DNA from: Gammaproteobacteria bacterium
GTDB lineage: Bacteria > Pseudomonadota > Gammaproteobacteria > HTCC5015
DNA length: 64,000 nt
Assembly (NCBI GenBank): GCA_013817245.1
Contig: JACDDA010000007.1
Span: 1 to 64,000, forward strand
Direction of reading: 5' to 3'
Position 1 is the stretch's first letter; every line of letters starts with the position of its first letter. Below are positions 44,282 through 54,460 of the stretch, one piece after another. The notes below the pieces were generated by a model. That model was not told where the DNA came from, did not search any database, and worked only from the letters and a program-made list of their open reading frames with translations. Both the position numbers and the translations under genes were made by a program.

Positions 44282-44755
44282 CTAAAAGATATTCACCGGC
44301 ACTTCGGGGCTGCGATCCAGAATCGCTATGGTTAAGCGCGCAATACAGACTAAACGATCTTGTTCATCGGTGATCGGAATGTCCCACACATGGGTGCGCT
44401 TACCCAAATGCAAAGGCCGCGCAGTCGCCGTCACCACGCCATTGGTTTTGCCGCGTAGATGATTAGCGTTAACTTCTAAACCGACACAATATTGCGTCGC
44501 TTGATCTAAACAAAAATAAGACGCCAAGCTGCCCAACGTTTCCGCTAACACTACCGAGGCACCGCCGTGCAAATTACCAAAAAATTGGTGCGTTTTCCCC
44601 ACCACGGGCATCGTTGCTTTAATGTAATCATCGCCTACTTCGCTCACTTGAATATCCAAGGTGCTATACAGCGTTTCCATTTTCAAACCATTGATGGCGG
44701 CAATTTCCGGACGTATCGTCCAAATAGAACCATCACTTTTTTTATGCACGCTCAT
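44282..44755 (-). CDS. Hotdog-fold thioesterase, PaaI/YdiI type
   Basis: This 157-residue protein has the 4HBT/PaaI core FFGNLHGGASVVLAETLGSLAS, with the catalytic acidic residue in AETLG. GLEVNANHLRGKTNGVVTATA and THVWDIPITDEQ follow. The family hydrolyses acyl- or aryl-CoA thioesters, including DHNA-CoA for menaquinone; the substrate is uncertain. The start overlaps the stop of the hydratase-like lipoprotein by 4 bp, so it is the last gene of the long leftward murA-his cluster. Confidence 0.88.
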   Translation of the reverse strand: MSVHKKSDGSIWTIRPEIAAINGLKMETLYSTLDIQVSEVGDDYIKATMPVVGKTHQFFGNLHGGASVVLAETLGSLASYFCLDQATQYCVGLEVNANHLRGKTNGVVTATARPLHLGKRTHVWDIPITDEQDRLVCIARLTIAILDRSPEVPVNIF

Positions 44756-45594
44756 GGCGTTTCCTCTACTGTAAAGCCAATTCGACCTAAGTCACCAAAA
44801 TCGGCGACATACACACCTTTTTGCGCAGGCACTACCGTTCCTAAAGCGCCGGTAATTAAAATATCACCGGGCTGCAAAGACCAACCTTGTGCGACAGCAG
44901 CGTTAATTAACCAACGCAATGCGACCCATTGATCGCCTAACGCATCACTCGCATGACCCTGACTCATGATTTCGTTATTCAAAGTCAACTTCGCGCTAAC
45001 CTTATTTACATCGCGATTTTTTAAGGTAACCGGCTCACCGAAAATATAACCCGCTGCACCCACATTGCTAGCAATCAAATCCATCGCGGTCAAATTATTA
45101 GGATCCGCAAACGCCATATCCGGCAATTCAATCACCGGTAATGCCATCACTATTTTTTGTGATAAATCTGTTTCTGCGCTTACCGCTTCAGCAATAGCAA
45201 CTGAAATAATAAAACCAATTTCTGTTTCAATTAAAGGTTTGTAATAGGGTTTTAATTTAATATTTCGATCTTGCGGATACGCGCCGCGCGCAAACAACGC
45301 ACCTATCAGCGGCGTGTCAATGCCGAATTTTTGTTGTAACGCCACATTCGTTAATCCGGCTTTGTAACCAACCACGCGCTCACCCGCTTGGACGCGCTGC
45401 GCGACTAAGGTTTTTTGTAAAGTCTGCGCATCAGCGACGGTGACAGCAGGCAATAATTGCGACACTTTAGGTACCGCGGCGCCTTGCGCTTGAGCACTAA
45501 TAACGTGGTCAATAAAAACCTGCTGCGTAGGCGGCGGCGCAACTTTCGCGCAAGCACTTAATAAAAATACTAGACCTAATAATCCGCCACGCAT
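44752..45594 (-). CDS. Lipoprotein with 2-keto-4-pentenoate hydratase-like fold
   Basis: From the ATG at 45594 (MRGGLLGLVFLLSACAKVAPP) the protein has 280 residues, with a clear lipobox LLSAC. The mature part matches the hydratase/decarboxylase branch of the fumarylacetoacetase superfamily: VVGYKAGLTNVALQQKFG, PLIETEIGFIIS with metal-binding Glu residues, VIELPDM and GDILITGALGTV. Family enzymes are normally cytoplasmic and act in aromatic catabolism; a lipidated form would face the periplasm. The start forms TAATG with the upstream MAPEG gene, which supports it over an ATG at 45630. The substrate is unknown. Confidence 0.8.
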   Translation of the reverse strand: MRGGLLGLVFLLSACAKVAPPPTQQVFIDHVISAQAQGAAVPKVSQLLPAVTVADAQTLQKTLVAQRVQAGERVVGYKAGLTNVALQQKFGIDTPLIGALFARGAYPQDRNIKLKPYYKPLIETEIGFIISVAIAEAVSAETDLSQKIVMALPVIELPDMAFADPNNLTAMDLIASNVGAAGYIFGEPVTLKNRDVNKVSAKLTLNNEIMSQGHASDALGDQWVALRWLINAAVAQGWSLQPGDILITGALGTVVPAQKGVYVADFGDLGRIGFTVEETP

Positions 45595-46004
45595 TACAAC
45601 AACCCCAACCCGACCCAAATCCACAAACAACCCAAAATAAAATTACCCGCCATAAACGCTATCATGCGATGCAAAATATTGTTGTATGACAAATGAATGA
45701 GCGCATGTACTAAACGCGCTACTACATATAACCACGCCAAGATAATCATTCCGGGTTGATCAAGCTTAAAGATCAGCATTAATACGCCTAGTAAATAAAA
45801 CAGCACAGGCATTTCAAACAAATTAGTAAAGTGACGCCCACTTTTAACTATAAATTCTGGTAACTGCTCACTGCCATCCATTAGTTTGAAATAACGCACT
45901 GATACTTTACCGGTGCGTACCGCATTAATCCGCGCAATGCCGAAAATCGGAATCAAAACAAAAGTAAAAGCGACCAACGCAAATATGGGATACAAAATAT
46001 TCAT
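45594..46004 (-). CDS. MAPEG family membrane protein
   Basis: This 136-residue protein has four hydrophobic segments: YPIFALVAFTFVLIPIFGIARI, MPVLFYLLGVLMLIF, GMIILAWLYVVARLVHALIH and the C-terminal GNFILGCLWIWVGLGLL. ARLVHALIHLSYNN with preceding RHFTNLFEMPVLFY is the family signature. MAPEG proteins are glutathione-related membrane enzymes, and the bacterial members are mostly uncharacterised. It lies 41 bp after hisC and joins the hydratase-like lipoprotein by TAATG overlap. Confidence 0.88.
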   Translation of the reverse strand: MNILYPIFALVAFTFVLIPIFGIARINAVRTGKVSVRYFKLMDGSEQLPEFIVKSGRHFTNLFEMPVLFYLLGVLMLIFKLDQPGMIILAWLYVVARLVHALIHLSYNNILHRMIAFMAGNFILGCLWIWVGLGLL

Positions 46005-46045
46005 TACTTGCTCCTAATTTTATTAAAAAGAATAAACAAGAAAAA

Positions 46046-47176
46046 CTATTTAGCGAGCTTTACCGCACAAGCCATTAAATGCTCTAAGCTCGCTAGAAAC
46101 TGATCATTTTCTGCAGCAGTACCGACGGTTACGCGTAAATAATCTTTTAACACGGCAAAACTTTTACTCATATCCTTAATCAAGACTTTGTCTTTTAATA
46201 AACCTTGATTGATAGCCGCCGCTTGATTAGTCGGTACTTTAAATAATATAAAATTAGCGTCGCTAGGAAATACTTGAACGCCGGGAATTTTTTGTAAACA
46301 ATCCAACAGGCGAGCACGTTCTGTACGAATTTCCGTCGCTTGCGCGGCATACACATCTAAATGCTGCAAAGCGAATAACGCCGTTGCTTGCGTGAGCACA
46401 TTGATATTGTAAGGGAAACGCAATTTATCAAACTCACCAATCCATTCCGGTCGACCCGCTAACAAACCTAAACGAATACCAGCCAAACCCATTTTAGATA
46501 CGGTGCGCATGACTAATAAATTATCAAACTCTGGCAAACGCGACATAAAACTCGCTTGCGCAAAAGGATGATACGCTTCATCTACAACAACTAATCCAGG
46601 CGCGGCTTTAATGATTGTTTCAATATCTTGCACGCCAAACAAATTTGACGTGGGATTGTTTGGATAAGCAATATAAATCAAGGCCGGTTGATGTTGTGTA
46701 ATCGCCGCTAACATAGCCGCAACATCTAAACTAAAATCGGATTTTAAGGGCACGCCGACATAATCTAAACCTACTGCATTCGCAGATAACTCATACATCA
46801 CGAAGGCAGGATCCACTGATAAAATCACCGGACGTTTATGCTGCGCGGCATAAGGCGCGTCAACCAACCCTAATGCTAGTATCAAAATTAATTCGTCAGA
46901 ACCATTCCCTAACAACACATCCATGCCAGCAGGCACGTCCATCGCTGTTTTTAATTGTTCGCGTAAATTCGCCATCTCCGCACCGGGATAACGATTAAGC
47001 GCAACATGGCGCACCGCTTCTAACCATGCCGTTTGTAGTTCTGCTGGCAAGTTGTACGGACTTTCCATCGCGTCTAATTTAGTTAAGCCGCGCGCATCTG
47101 GCACGTGATAAGCCGATAATTTGCGCACGCTCGGACGAATCAGTTGTTCAACAGTATATTTCACAGGCTTAGTCAT
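46046..47176 (-). CDS. hisC: Histidinol-phosphate aminotransferase
   Basis: PLP enzyme that converts imidazole acetol-phosphate to histidinol phosphate. The protein has 376 residues. LGNGSDELI binds cofactor phosphate, YIAYPNNPTSNLF and VVDEAYHPFA position PLP, and the Schiff-base Lys is in MRTVSKMGLAGIRLG. It follows hisD by 38 bp in the murA-hisG-aroG-hisD-hisC order. Related class I aminotransferases can also act on aromatic amino acids, which is notable beside aroG. Confidence 0.95.
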   Translation of the reverse strand: MTKPVKYTVEQLIRPSVRKLSAYHVPDARGLTKLDAMESPYNLPAELQTAWLEAVRHVALNRYPGAEMANLREQLKTAMDVPAGMDVLLGNGSDELILILALGLVDAPYAAQHKRPVILSVDPAFVMYELSANAVGLDYVGVPLKSDFSLDVAAMLAAITQHQPALIYIAYPNNPTSNLFGVQDIETIIKAAPGLVVVDEAYHPFAQASFMSRLPEFDNLLVMRTVSKMGLAGIRLGLLAGRPEWIGEFDKLRFPYNINVLTQATALFALQHLDVYAAQATEIRTERARLLDCLQKIPGVQVFPSDANFILFKVPTNQAAAINQGLLKDKVLIKDMSKSFAVLKDYLRVTVGTAAENDQFLASLEHLMACAVKLAK

Positions 47177-47214
47177 CTCGAAGATATTCAGCTAAAAAAT
47201 TAAAATTAAAAAAA

Positions 47215-48516
47215 TTAAGAAGTTTTCAAGCGATATTCTGCTGAACGCGCATGCGCAACTAAACCTTCACCATGCGCTAACACAGCGGCGGTTTTTGCTA
47301 ATTGTGCCGCACCTTCAACAGAGCAATGAATGATGCTGCTGCGTTTTTGAAAATCGTAAACACCCAAGGGTGATGCAAAGCGTGCAGTGCGCGACGTGGG
47401 TAATACATGATTAGGGCCAGCACAATAATCACCTAAGGCTTCAGGCGTATGCCGACCTAAAAAAATTGCGCCAGCATGACGCACTTTTGCCGCCCAATGC
47501 TGCGGCTCATCCACTGACAACTCTAAATGTTCGGGCGCAATATAATTAACAACATCGATGGCATCCGTTAAATCACGCACGTGAATAAACGCACCGCGTC
47601 TACTTAATGATTGTTTGATGATCTGGGCTCGCGGCATGTCTTGAATCAAACGTTGAATGCTCGCGTCGACCTTATCCAAAAATGTCGCGTCGCTACTAAT
47701 CAAAATAGACTGCGCACTTTCGTCATGTTCTGCTTGCGAAAATAAATCCATCGCGATCCAATCAGGATCGGTTTTGCCATCACAGACAATCACAATTTCC
47801 GAAGGCCCCGCCACCATATCAATGCCCACAGTGCCAAACACTAAACGTTTTGCAGTGGCTACATACGCATTGCCAGGGCCGACAATTTTATCAACGGCCG
47901 CAATACTTTGTGTGCCGTAAGCTAAAGCGGCAATGGCTTGCGCACCACCAATAGTAAATGCAGTATCAACACCGGCAATTTTTGCCGCAGCTAATACCAA
48001 ATCATTTAATTGACCTTGCGGTGCCGGTACCACCATCACTAATTCACGCACACCGGCGACTTTCGCAGGAATCGCATTCATTAATACCGATGATGGATAA
48101 GCCGCTTTACCACCCGGTACATATAAACCGACGCGATCTAAGGCTGTAACTTGTTGACCCAACACGGTGCCATCAGCTTCTACGAACGACCACGACTGCA
48201 AGGTTTGATGTTCTGCATATTGACGAATGCGCGCAGCGGCCGTTTCTAATGCATGGCGTTGTTCGACACTGATGTTTTGTAGCGCTTGCGTAAAACGTTC
48301 TGCAGGAATTTTTAGCTGCGCAATATTGGCGGCGGTGCTGTGATCAAACTGTTGCGTATATTTTAATACTGCGCTGTCACCGTTTTGTTTTACATCACGC
48401 AAAATAGTTGTGACGCTGGCAACCACGGCTTCATCTAAGGCCGCATCCCATGCAGTGAGTGCTTGCAACTGTGTCGCAAAATCTGCTGCACTACTTTGCA
48501 AGCGACGCATGTTCAT
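47215..48516 (-). CDS. hisD: Histidinol dehydrogenase
   Basis: Zn-dependent, two-step NAD+ oxidation of histidinol to histidine. From the ATG at 48516 it has 433 residues, the normal length. [35 protein letters not shown] and AGPSEIVI are hallmark motifs, and EHDESAQ and [13 protein letters not shown] carry the metal and catalytic residues. The ATG overlaps the aroG stop (TAATG); a longer in-frame extension to 48606 lies within aroG and is rejected. A second ATG two codons later is also possible. Confidence 0.96.
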   Translation of the reverse strand: MNMRRLQSSAADFATQLQALTAWDAALDEAVVASVTTILRDVKQNGDSAVLKYTQQFDHSTAANIAQLKIPAERFTQALQNISVEQRHALETAAARIRQYAEHQTLQSWSFVEADGTVLGQQVTALDRVGLYVPGGKAAYPSSVLMNAIPAKVAGVRELVMVVPAPQGQLNDLVLAAAKIAGVDTAFTIGGAQAIAALAYGTQSIAAVDKIVGPGNAYVATAKRLVFGTVGIDMVAGPSEIVIVCDGKTDPDWIAMDLFSQAEHDESAQSILISSDATFLDKVDASIQRLIQDMPRAQIIKQSLSRRGAFIHVRDLTDAIDVVNYIAPEHLELSVDEPQHWAAKVRHAGAIFLGRHTPEALGDYCAGPNHVLPTSRTARFASPLGVYDFQKRSSIIHCSVEGAAQLAKTAAVLAHGEGLVAHARSAEYRLKTS

Positions 48517-49586
48517 TATTTTTTTGCACTCGTTTGTAAACGACGCGTGCTCACGGCTTCTGCCATACGCCGCAATAAAGGTTCGGTGTCTTCCCAGCCA
48601 ATACACGCATCGGTAATACTTTGGCCATAGGTAATAGGTTTGCCAGGCTCAACGTTTTGTCGACCGCCGACTAAATGTGACTCCAACATGATGCCAAAAA
48701 TTCGCGCATCACCGCGCGCAATTTGTTCTGCAATGTTGTGACATACATCTATTTGGCGTTCATAAATTTTGCGACTGTTCGCGTGACTCGCATCAATCAT
48801 AATACGTGCAGGTAGTTTTGCTTTTTCTAATAGCGCGGCCGCATCATCAACACCGGCTGCATCATAATTAGGTTGTTTGCCGCCACGCAAAATCACATGG
48901 CAATCAGGATTACCCGTGGTGCGCACAATTGCGGTATGACCGGCATCAGTAACACCTAAAAAACTATGCGGACGAATCGCTGCGCCGATCGCATCAACGG
49001 CAATTTGTAAATCACCACTGGTGCCATTTTTAAAACCTACTGGGCAAGATAAACCTGATGCGAGTTCACGATGACCTTGGCTTTCCGTGGTGCGCGCACC
49101 AATCGCGCCCCAACTCACTAGATCAGAAAAATATTGCGGCGAAATTAAATCTAAAAATTCAGTGCCGGCCGGCAAACCCATACTATTAATATCCAACAAT
49201 AACTTACGCGCTAAGCGCACGCCTTTGTTGATTTCAAAGCTATCATCCAAATTAGGATCATTAATTAAACCTTTCCAACCCACGGTGGTGCGGGGTTTTT
49301 CAAAATACACTCGCATAATAATGACGAGGTCTTTGGCCAACTCTTTACGCAACGCATTCAAACGATTCGCATACTCTAATGCCGCTTTGGTATCGTGAAT
49401 GGAGCAAGGGCCCACTACAACGACTAAACGATCATCTTCGTCATTCAAAATATTGTGCTGTGTAGCACGTGCTTCATGCACCACTTGCGCGGCGGCATCG
49501 GTCAGCGGATATTCTTCATGCAACTGCTTAGGCGCTGAAACTTCTTGCAAACTTTGAATGCGTAAATTGTCCGTTTGGTATTTCAT
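48516..49586 (-). CDS. aroG: 3-deoxy-7-phosphoheptulonate synthase, AroG/AroF/AroH type
   Basis: First step of the shikimate pathway, joining PEP and erythrose-4-phosphate. The protein has 356 residues, as in the E. coli isozymes. Active-site strings are [48 protein letters not shown] and [12 protein letters not shown], with the metal ligands in MIDASHANS and IMLESHL. N-terminal [17 protein letters not shown] corresponds to the feedback-inhibition region. It sits between hisG and hisD with a 35-bp gap before it and a TAATG overlap after it. Which aromatic amino acid inhibits it cannot be told here. Confidence 0.95.
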   Translation of the reverse strand: MKYQTDNLRIQSLQEVSAPKQLHEEYPLTDAAAQVVHEARATQHNILNDEDDRLVVVVGPCSIHDTKAALEYANRLNALRKELAKDLVIIMRVYFEKPRTTVGWKGLINDPNLDDSFEINKGVRLARKLLLDINSMGLPAGTEFLDLISPQYFSDLVSWGAIGARTTESQGHRELASGLSCPVGFKNGTSGDLQIAVDAIGAAIRPHSFLGVTDAGHTAIVRTTGNPDCHVILRGGKQPNYDAAGVDDAAALLEKAKLPARIMIDASHANSRKIYERQIDVCHNIAEQIARGDARIFGIMLESHLVGGRQNVEPGKPITYGQSITDACIGWEDTEPLLRRMAEAVSTRRLQTSAKK

Positions 49587-49621
49587 GTCGTTACCCTGTT
49601 GTCTTACTGTTAAATATTAAG

Positions 49622-50278
49622 TTAATCAATCACGGCCGCGAGCTGTGCAATAAATGCTTGCACCACTGCATGTTTCATTTTCATTGACGCTTTGTTCACC
49701 ACTAAACGCGATGAAATATCCGCAATTTTTTCTTTTGCTTCTAAACCATTCGCTTTCAAGGTGTTACCGGTATCAACTAAATCCACAATTAAATCTGCTA
49801 AGCCTACTAACGGCGCTAATTCCATTGAGCCATATAATTTAATGCACTCAACTTGTCGACCTTGTTTCGCAAAATATTCACGCGTGATGTTGACGTATTT
49901 AGTCGCTACTCGTAAACGAGTGCGATCTTCGGTAACACCGGGTTTACCCGCAACCATTAAACGACAGCGCGCGATTTTTAAATCCAACGGTTCGTATAAA
50001 CCTGCACCACCATGTTCCATTAATACATCTTTACCGACTACGCCTACATCGGCGGCACCGTATTGCACATAGGTCGGCACATCGGCAGCGCGAATCACGA
50101 CCAGTTTTACAAAAGGATTATCGGTATCCAAAATTAATTTGCGACTTACTTTTGGATCATCCACCAACCGAATGCCGGCTTTCGCAAGCAACGGCAATGT
50201 GTCATCTAGAATACGACCTTTAGATAACGCTAATGTTAAGGTCGCCGGTGTATTTGGCGGTTTATTGGTTTGCGTCAT
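49622..50278 (-). CDS. hisG: ATP phosphoribosyltransferase, short form
   Basis: Committed step of histidine synthesis. The 218-residue length marks the short form, which lacks the C-terminal regulatory domain and normally needs HisZ as a partner. [19 protein letters not shown] starts the fold, [17 protein letters not shown] is the PRPP-side loop, and [21 protein letters not shown] is the phosphate-binding loop. No hisZ lies in the window. It follows murA by 25 bp in the same operon. Confidence 0.95.
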   Translation of the reverse strand: MTQTNKPPNTPATLTLALSKGRILDDTLPLLAKAGIRLVDDPKVSRKLILDTDNPFVKLVVIRAADVPTYVQYGAADVGVVGKDVLMEHGGAGLYEPLDLKIARCRLMVAGKPGVTEDRTRLRVATKYVNITREYFAKQGRQVECIKLYGSMELAPLVGLADLIVDLVDTGNTLKANGLEAKEKIADISSRLVVNKASMKMKHAVVQAFIAQLAAVID

Positions 50279-50303
50279 TACTCTTATCTCAATATTTTTA
50301 TTA

Positions 50304-51575
<1,272 letters not shown>

Positions 51576-51714
51576 TCAGAATGCTGGTGCGAGAAACGCA
51601 CGCAGCGGGCTCAACGAAGGGGGGATTTTAGCGCGTCAGCGCGCTGATTGACATGCCTACACTCTAGGCCGTAGATTCCAAATCCCCGAATCATCTACGC
51701 ACTCGAGACTTCTC

Positions 51715-52089
51715 ATGATTACTTATTTGTACTGGATCGCAACCTTCGGCGCCGCCGTTCTCACTTTGTTTTTACTGGGCAGCGCGAAGCAATGGAAGTT
51801 TGGTGTTATTGGCGGATTATTAATCCTGTTCGGTAGTTCATTAGCTTATTATTTTCATTACCAACAAGTTTTCGTAAAACAATACGGCGGCGTGATGTCC
51901 ATCAGCGTACCCGAAGGACAGTTACATTTATCCACTACTTGGAAAGATGATAATTTGTGGGTGGAAAATTACGATCCCAGCACTCATACCTGTTACTTCA
52001 ATGAATATTCAAAAAGTAATTTGTTAGAAGGCAAAGTGATTATTAAAAATTGTCATCCGGTATTACCCAATACGGTTATTGCTCAATAA
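51715..52089 (+). CDS. Small membrane protein, unknown function
   Basis: This 124-residue protein has two transmembrane helices near the start (about 3-22 and 27-47), then a soluble domain of about 75 residues with beta-like alternation and two Cys (HTCYFNEYS and KNCHPVLP). No family is recognised. It diverges from murA across 151 bp and stands alone; repeat element B follows it. The hairpin at 52104-52120 may end its transcript. Confidence 0.65.
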   Translation: MITYLYWIATFGAAVLTLFLLGSAKQWKFGVIGGLLILFGSSLAYYFHYQQVFVKQYGGVMSISVPEGQLHLSTTWKDDNLWVENYDPSTHTCYFNEYSKSNLLEGKVIIKNCHPVLPNTVIAQ

Positions 52090-52103
52090 ATTAAATAATA
52101 AGC

Positions 52104-52120
52104 GCAGCGCATGGCGCTGC
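52104..52120 (+). terminator. Short hairpin after the small membrane protein gene
   Basis: GCAGCGC (52104-52110) pairs with GCGCTGC (52114-52120) around ATG, 15 bp after the stop codon. It has no strong T-run, only TTTAATTG a few bases later. It is a possible weak terminator. Confidence 0.4.
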
Positions 52121-52148
52121 ATGCTTTAATTGAATTAAAAAATAAAGC

Positions 52149-52822
52149 GTTTCGCTCGTCGCTCGCTACGCGACTACAGCGAGTAACTTTTGAATGGCAT
52201 GAATGCGGATTTTGCAGGAGCAAAAATTTGCTGTCGTCATAACAATGTATTTTCTATAAAAGTATTTTATTAGCCGGTTGCGCACCGGCGGGCGGTTACT
52301 TTCTTGTCGCGACAAGAAAGTAACCAAAGAAGCGCTTCCCCATGTCTCCCTGCGCGTAAATATTACGCGCAGTTCCCGTCGCGTTTGATCTGTTGTTGCG
52401 GGTAGTCACGACGCGACATCCCTGTCGCGGCGTGACTAAAACAAACGTCCTGTTTGTTTTTCCCGACAACCGTTCAAATGCTCGGCGGGCCATGAGGGGA
52501 ATGTTCCTTTGTTTAAATTCACGAATGAATAAACATCTTGAGAAGTTAAAAATCTCTTTGTGCTCAAACGAAGGGATAATGCCCGTTATGGTGTGCTGAG
52601 CTGTGTTTAAGGGGTAGCGACACATGAACAGGGATCTTCAGGTGAGCCGATCGCAACAGGATGTTGCGTTGAGGCGACGCGTTAGCCCTTAAAACACGAC
52701 GAGGGCATGCTTGAATGAAATGCTATTTCATTCAGGCGCACGCTATTCGGGCGAGTACTTTTTGGTGACTTTTTGTTACGACAAAAAGTTACTCGCTGTA
52801 GTCGCATAGCGACGAGCGAAAC
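52149..52822 (-). mobile_element. Hairpin-rich repeat element, copy B, inverted relative to copy A
   Basis: Read on the reverse strand it aligns with copy A over its length. Shared blocks include the right terminal repeat (about 52754-52822), GCAACA-GGA-TGTTGC (52653-52667), CCATAACGGGCATTATCCC, AAAACAAAC-GTCCT-GTTTGTTTT (52438-52460) and the 34-base hairpin 52404-52437. The left end differs: only 52149-52191 matches the terminal repeat (with a 4-bp duplication). About 102 bp of unrelated DNA follows, then a 32-bp perfect palindrome (52294-52325). No transposase gene is present. Confidence 0.8.
52294..52325. repeat. 32-bp perfect palindrome in element B
   Basis: The sequence from GGTTACTTTCTTGTCG to its mirror CGACAAGAAAGTAACC is fully self-complementary with no spacer. 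It occupies the place of the 28-base imperfect palindrome of the copy A terminal repeat. Confidence 0.9.
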
Positions 52823-52975
52823 GCTTTTTTTAATATTAAATCTATCAGCATCAAAAAATACGCTATCAGTTAAATCGCCGAATCTATTAAGAAATTCATC
52901 AGTGTTTTCAAAAAAAGACATAACTCACCAACTCACTAAAAGTATAGCGAGCATAAAAGCAAATCGATGGCATTG

Positions 52976-53386
52976 TTAACTCTGGATACGTGCATCACGC
53001 TCTAACACCCAACAACGCAAATTATTGGTAAAGCCAATATGCTCATAATAGTCATTAGCGGCTGGTGCAGCGATTAAAATGAGTTTGCAACTTGGGCCAA
53101 GTTGATTTTGTGTAAGAATCTGTAATTGTTTACCAATACCACGTTTTTGATAGTGAGCGCTTACGGCTAAATCTGAAAGATAACAAGCATAATGAAAGTC
53201 AGTTATTGAGCGCGCAATCCCCACTAAATTGCCTGAATCCCAAGCGCTGATTATGAGATTACTATTGTTAATCATTCCTTTCATGCACTCACGATCTTCA
53301 ATTGGGCGACGATCTCCTAATGTAGAGCTTGCCAGCAATTCGATAAATTGATCGGTGCTTATTGGCTCATTAATTTTATATTCCAT
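52976..53386 (-). CDS. GNAT family N-acetyltransferase
   Basis: This 136-residue protein has the GNAT acetyl-CoA motif LSDLAVSAHYQKRGIGKQL (the R/Q-x-x-G-x-G/A signature is QKRGIG). A preceding beta strand is NLVGIARSITDF, and ANDYYEHIGFTNN matches the family's C-terminal motif B. The substrate is unknown. AAAGGA is better spaced for the ATG at 53386 than for the one at 53392. It lies between element B and mlaC, on the same strand as mlaC but about 90 bp downstream of it. Confidence 0.88.
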   Translation of the reverse strand: MEYKINEPISTDQFIELLASSTLGDRRPIEDRECMKGMINNSNLIISAWDSGNLVGIARSITDFHYACYLSDLAVSAHYQKRGIGKQLQILTQNQLGPSCKLILIAAPAANDYYEHIGFTNNLRCWVLERDARIQS

Positions 53387-53472
53387 GCCCATTATCCTTT
53401 AAACACATTCTGCAAAAAATATATACTGAGTCCACTACGCATGGGTTGACCTACTTATTTTGCTTATTAAAA

Positions 53473-54126
53473 TCACCTAGCCTTTTCCGGTGCTGCTGGC
53501 GCTTTATTGCGTTCTTTTAATTGTTCAATCAGCTTATCAATACCCTTTTGCGAAATCTCGCGATTAAAGCTCGCACGATAGTTCGTTACAAGACTCATAC
53601 CTTCAACACCAATGTCATACACTTTCCAGCCGTCTTCGATGGTGTAACGCAAATTATAAACTAACGGTATCGACGGACCATTAGCACGTTTAATTTGGCT
53701 GCGCACGATTGCAAGTTTAGTGGGTTGTTGGCCGGCTATAAAAGGTTCAAACACGATGTATTCATTATCAAATTCTTTCAGCACATGTTGGTAAGTGCGT
53801 ACTAATAATTGACGGAACTCAATTACAAACGCTTGTTGTTGTGCGGCCGTGGCTTTTTTCCAATGTTGTCCCAGAATGAATTTCGACATGGCAAAAAAAT
53901 CAACTGCAGGAAAAATAAGTTCTTCAACTTTCGCGGTTAGATAGGTCGGATTTTTAGCGATCTTGTCTTTGTCGTTCCGCAATACTTGCAATAGGTCAGC
54001 AGTTACTTTTTCTACCAGTGCTTGCGGAGGCACGTGCACCTTGACCGTAGCTGCTGTGGTCGGGGGCGCGGCAAGTGTGGTATTACTCACAATACATAAT
54101 AATAGAATGATGATTTTACGTAACAT
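53473..54126 (-). CDS. mlaC: Phospholipid-binding periplasmic protein MlaC
   Basis: This 217-residue protein has a signal peptide (about 1-19, ILLLCIVSNTTLA) and the MlaC/Tgt2 fold: ILGQHWKKATAAQQQAFVIEFRQLL and LVRTYQHVLKEF are family hallmarks. DGWKVYDIGVEGMSLVTNYRASF is the C-terminal part. MlaC shuttles phospholipids between the outer and inner membranes. The usual partners mlaF, mlaE, mlaD and mlaB are not beside it here. It diverges from kdsD. GAGG precedes the ATG by eight bases. Confidence 0.92.
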   Translation of the reverse strand: MLRKIIILLLCIVSNTTLAAPPTTAATVKVHVPPQALVEKVTADLLQVLRNDKDKIAKNPTYLTAKVEELIFPAVDFFAMSKFILGQHWKKATAAQQQAFVIEFRQLLVRTYQHVLKEFDNEYIVFEPFIAGQQPTKLAIVRSQIKRANGPSIPLVYNLRYTIEDGWKVYDIGVEGMSLVTNYRASFNREISQKGIDKLIEQLKERNKAPAAPEKAR

Positions 54127-54460
54127 GCTGCGACCTCAAATATTAAAATGTGCGACTCATGCAAGGCGGTGCTCTTTAGTCATCGCTGCGCGGGTTTTAT
54201 CTTACTATTAGGAAAATAGACTTAAAAAAACTTTCTCCGTTTTTCTAAACCTTATTAAATACAAATCGTGTATTCGAATCTGCTTCGGCTTTTTGGAAAT
54301 TCACGGGGTTTTTACGACCTGTTTAGCACGCGCCAATTAAGCTACCCCTTAAGCGATAGGATGCTCAGCGCTAGCCGAGACCGATCTTAGTCTCTAAAGC
54401 CGTACAAAAACCAATATTTTTTCGGCAATGAAGCCGTACAAACCGTTAGAATCAACCCCT
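54127..54460. other. Divergent intergenic region between mlaC and kdsD
   Basis: The 334 bp contain no gene. A 12-bp direct repeat AAGCCGTACAAA occurs at 54397-54408 and 54431-54442, and the second copy covers an alternative kdsD start at 54428. The stretch around 54210-54300 is A+T-rich and probably carries promoters. No RNA gene was recognised. Confidence 0.5.

Larger units (their letters stand above)
52090..52975. other. Convergent intergenic region occupied by repeat element B
   Basis: The 886 bp between the 3' ends of the small membrane protein gene and the GNAT gene consist of a short hairpin region (52104-52120), repeat element B (52149-52822) and about 150 bp of A+T-rich DNA on the right. 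Open frames inside, e.g. 52296-52625 on the reverse strand, follow the hairpins and are interrupted in copy A, so they are not called as genes. Confidence 0.7.

Noticed and set aside
48517-48606. N-terminal extension of hisD into aroG
   Set aside because: The extension lies wholly within the aroG coding sequence; the TAATG junction gives the expected start.
52296-52625. 109-codon open frame on the reverse strand inside repeat element B
   Set aside because: The aligned frame in copy A has an in-frame TAG and strong divergence in the middle. The shared peptide GKTNR-FVLV-PRQG follows from conserved hairpins, so the frame is probably incidental.
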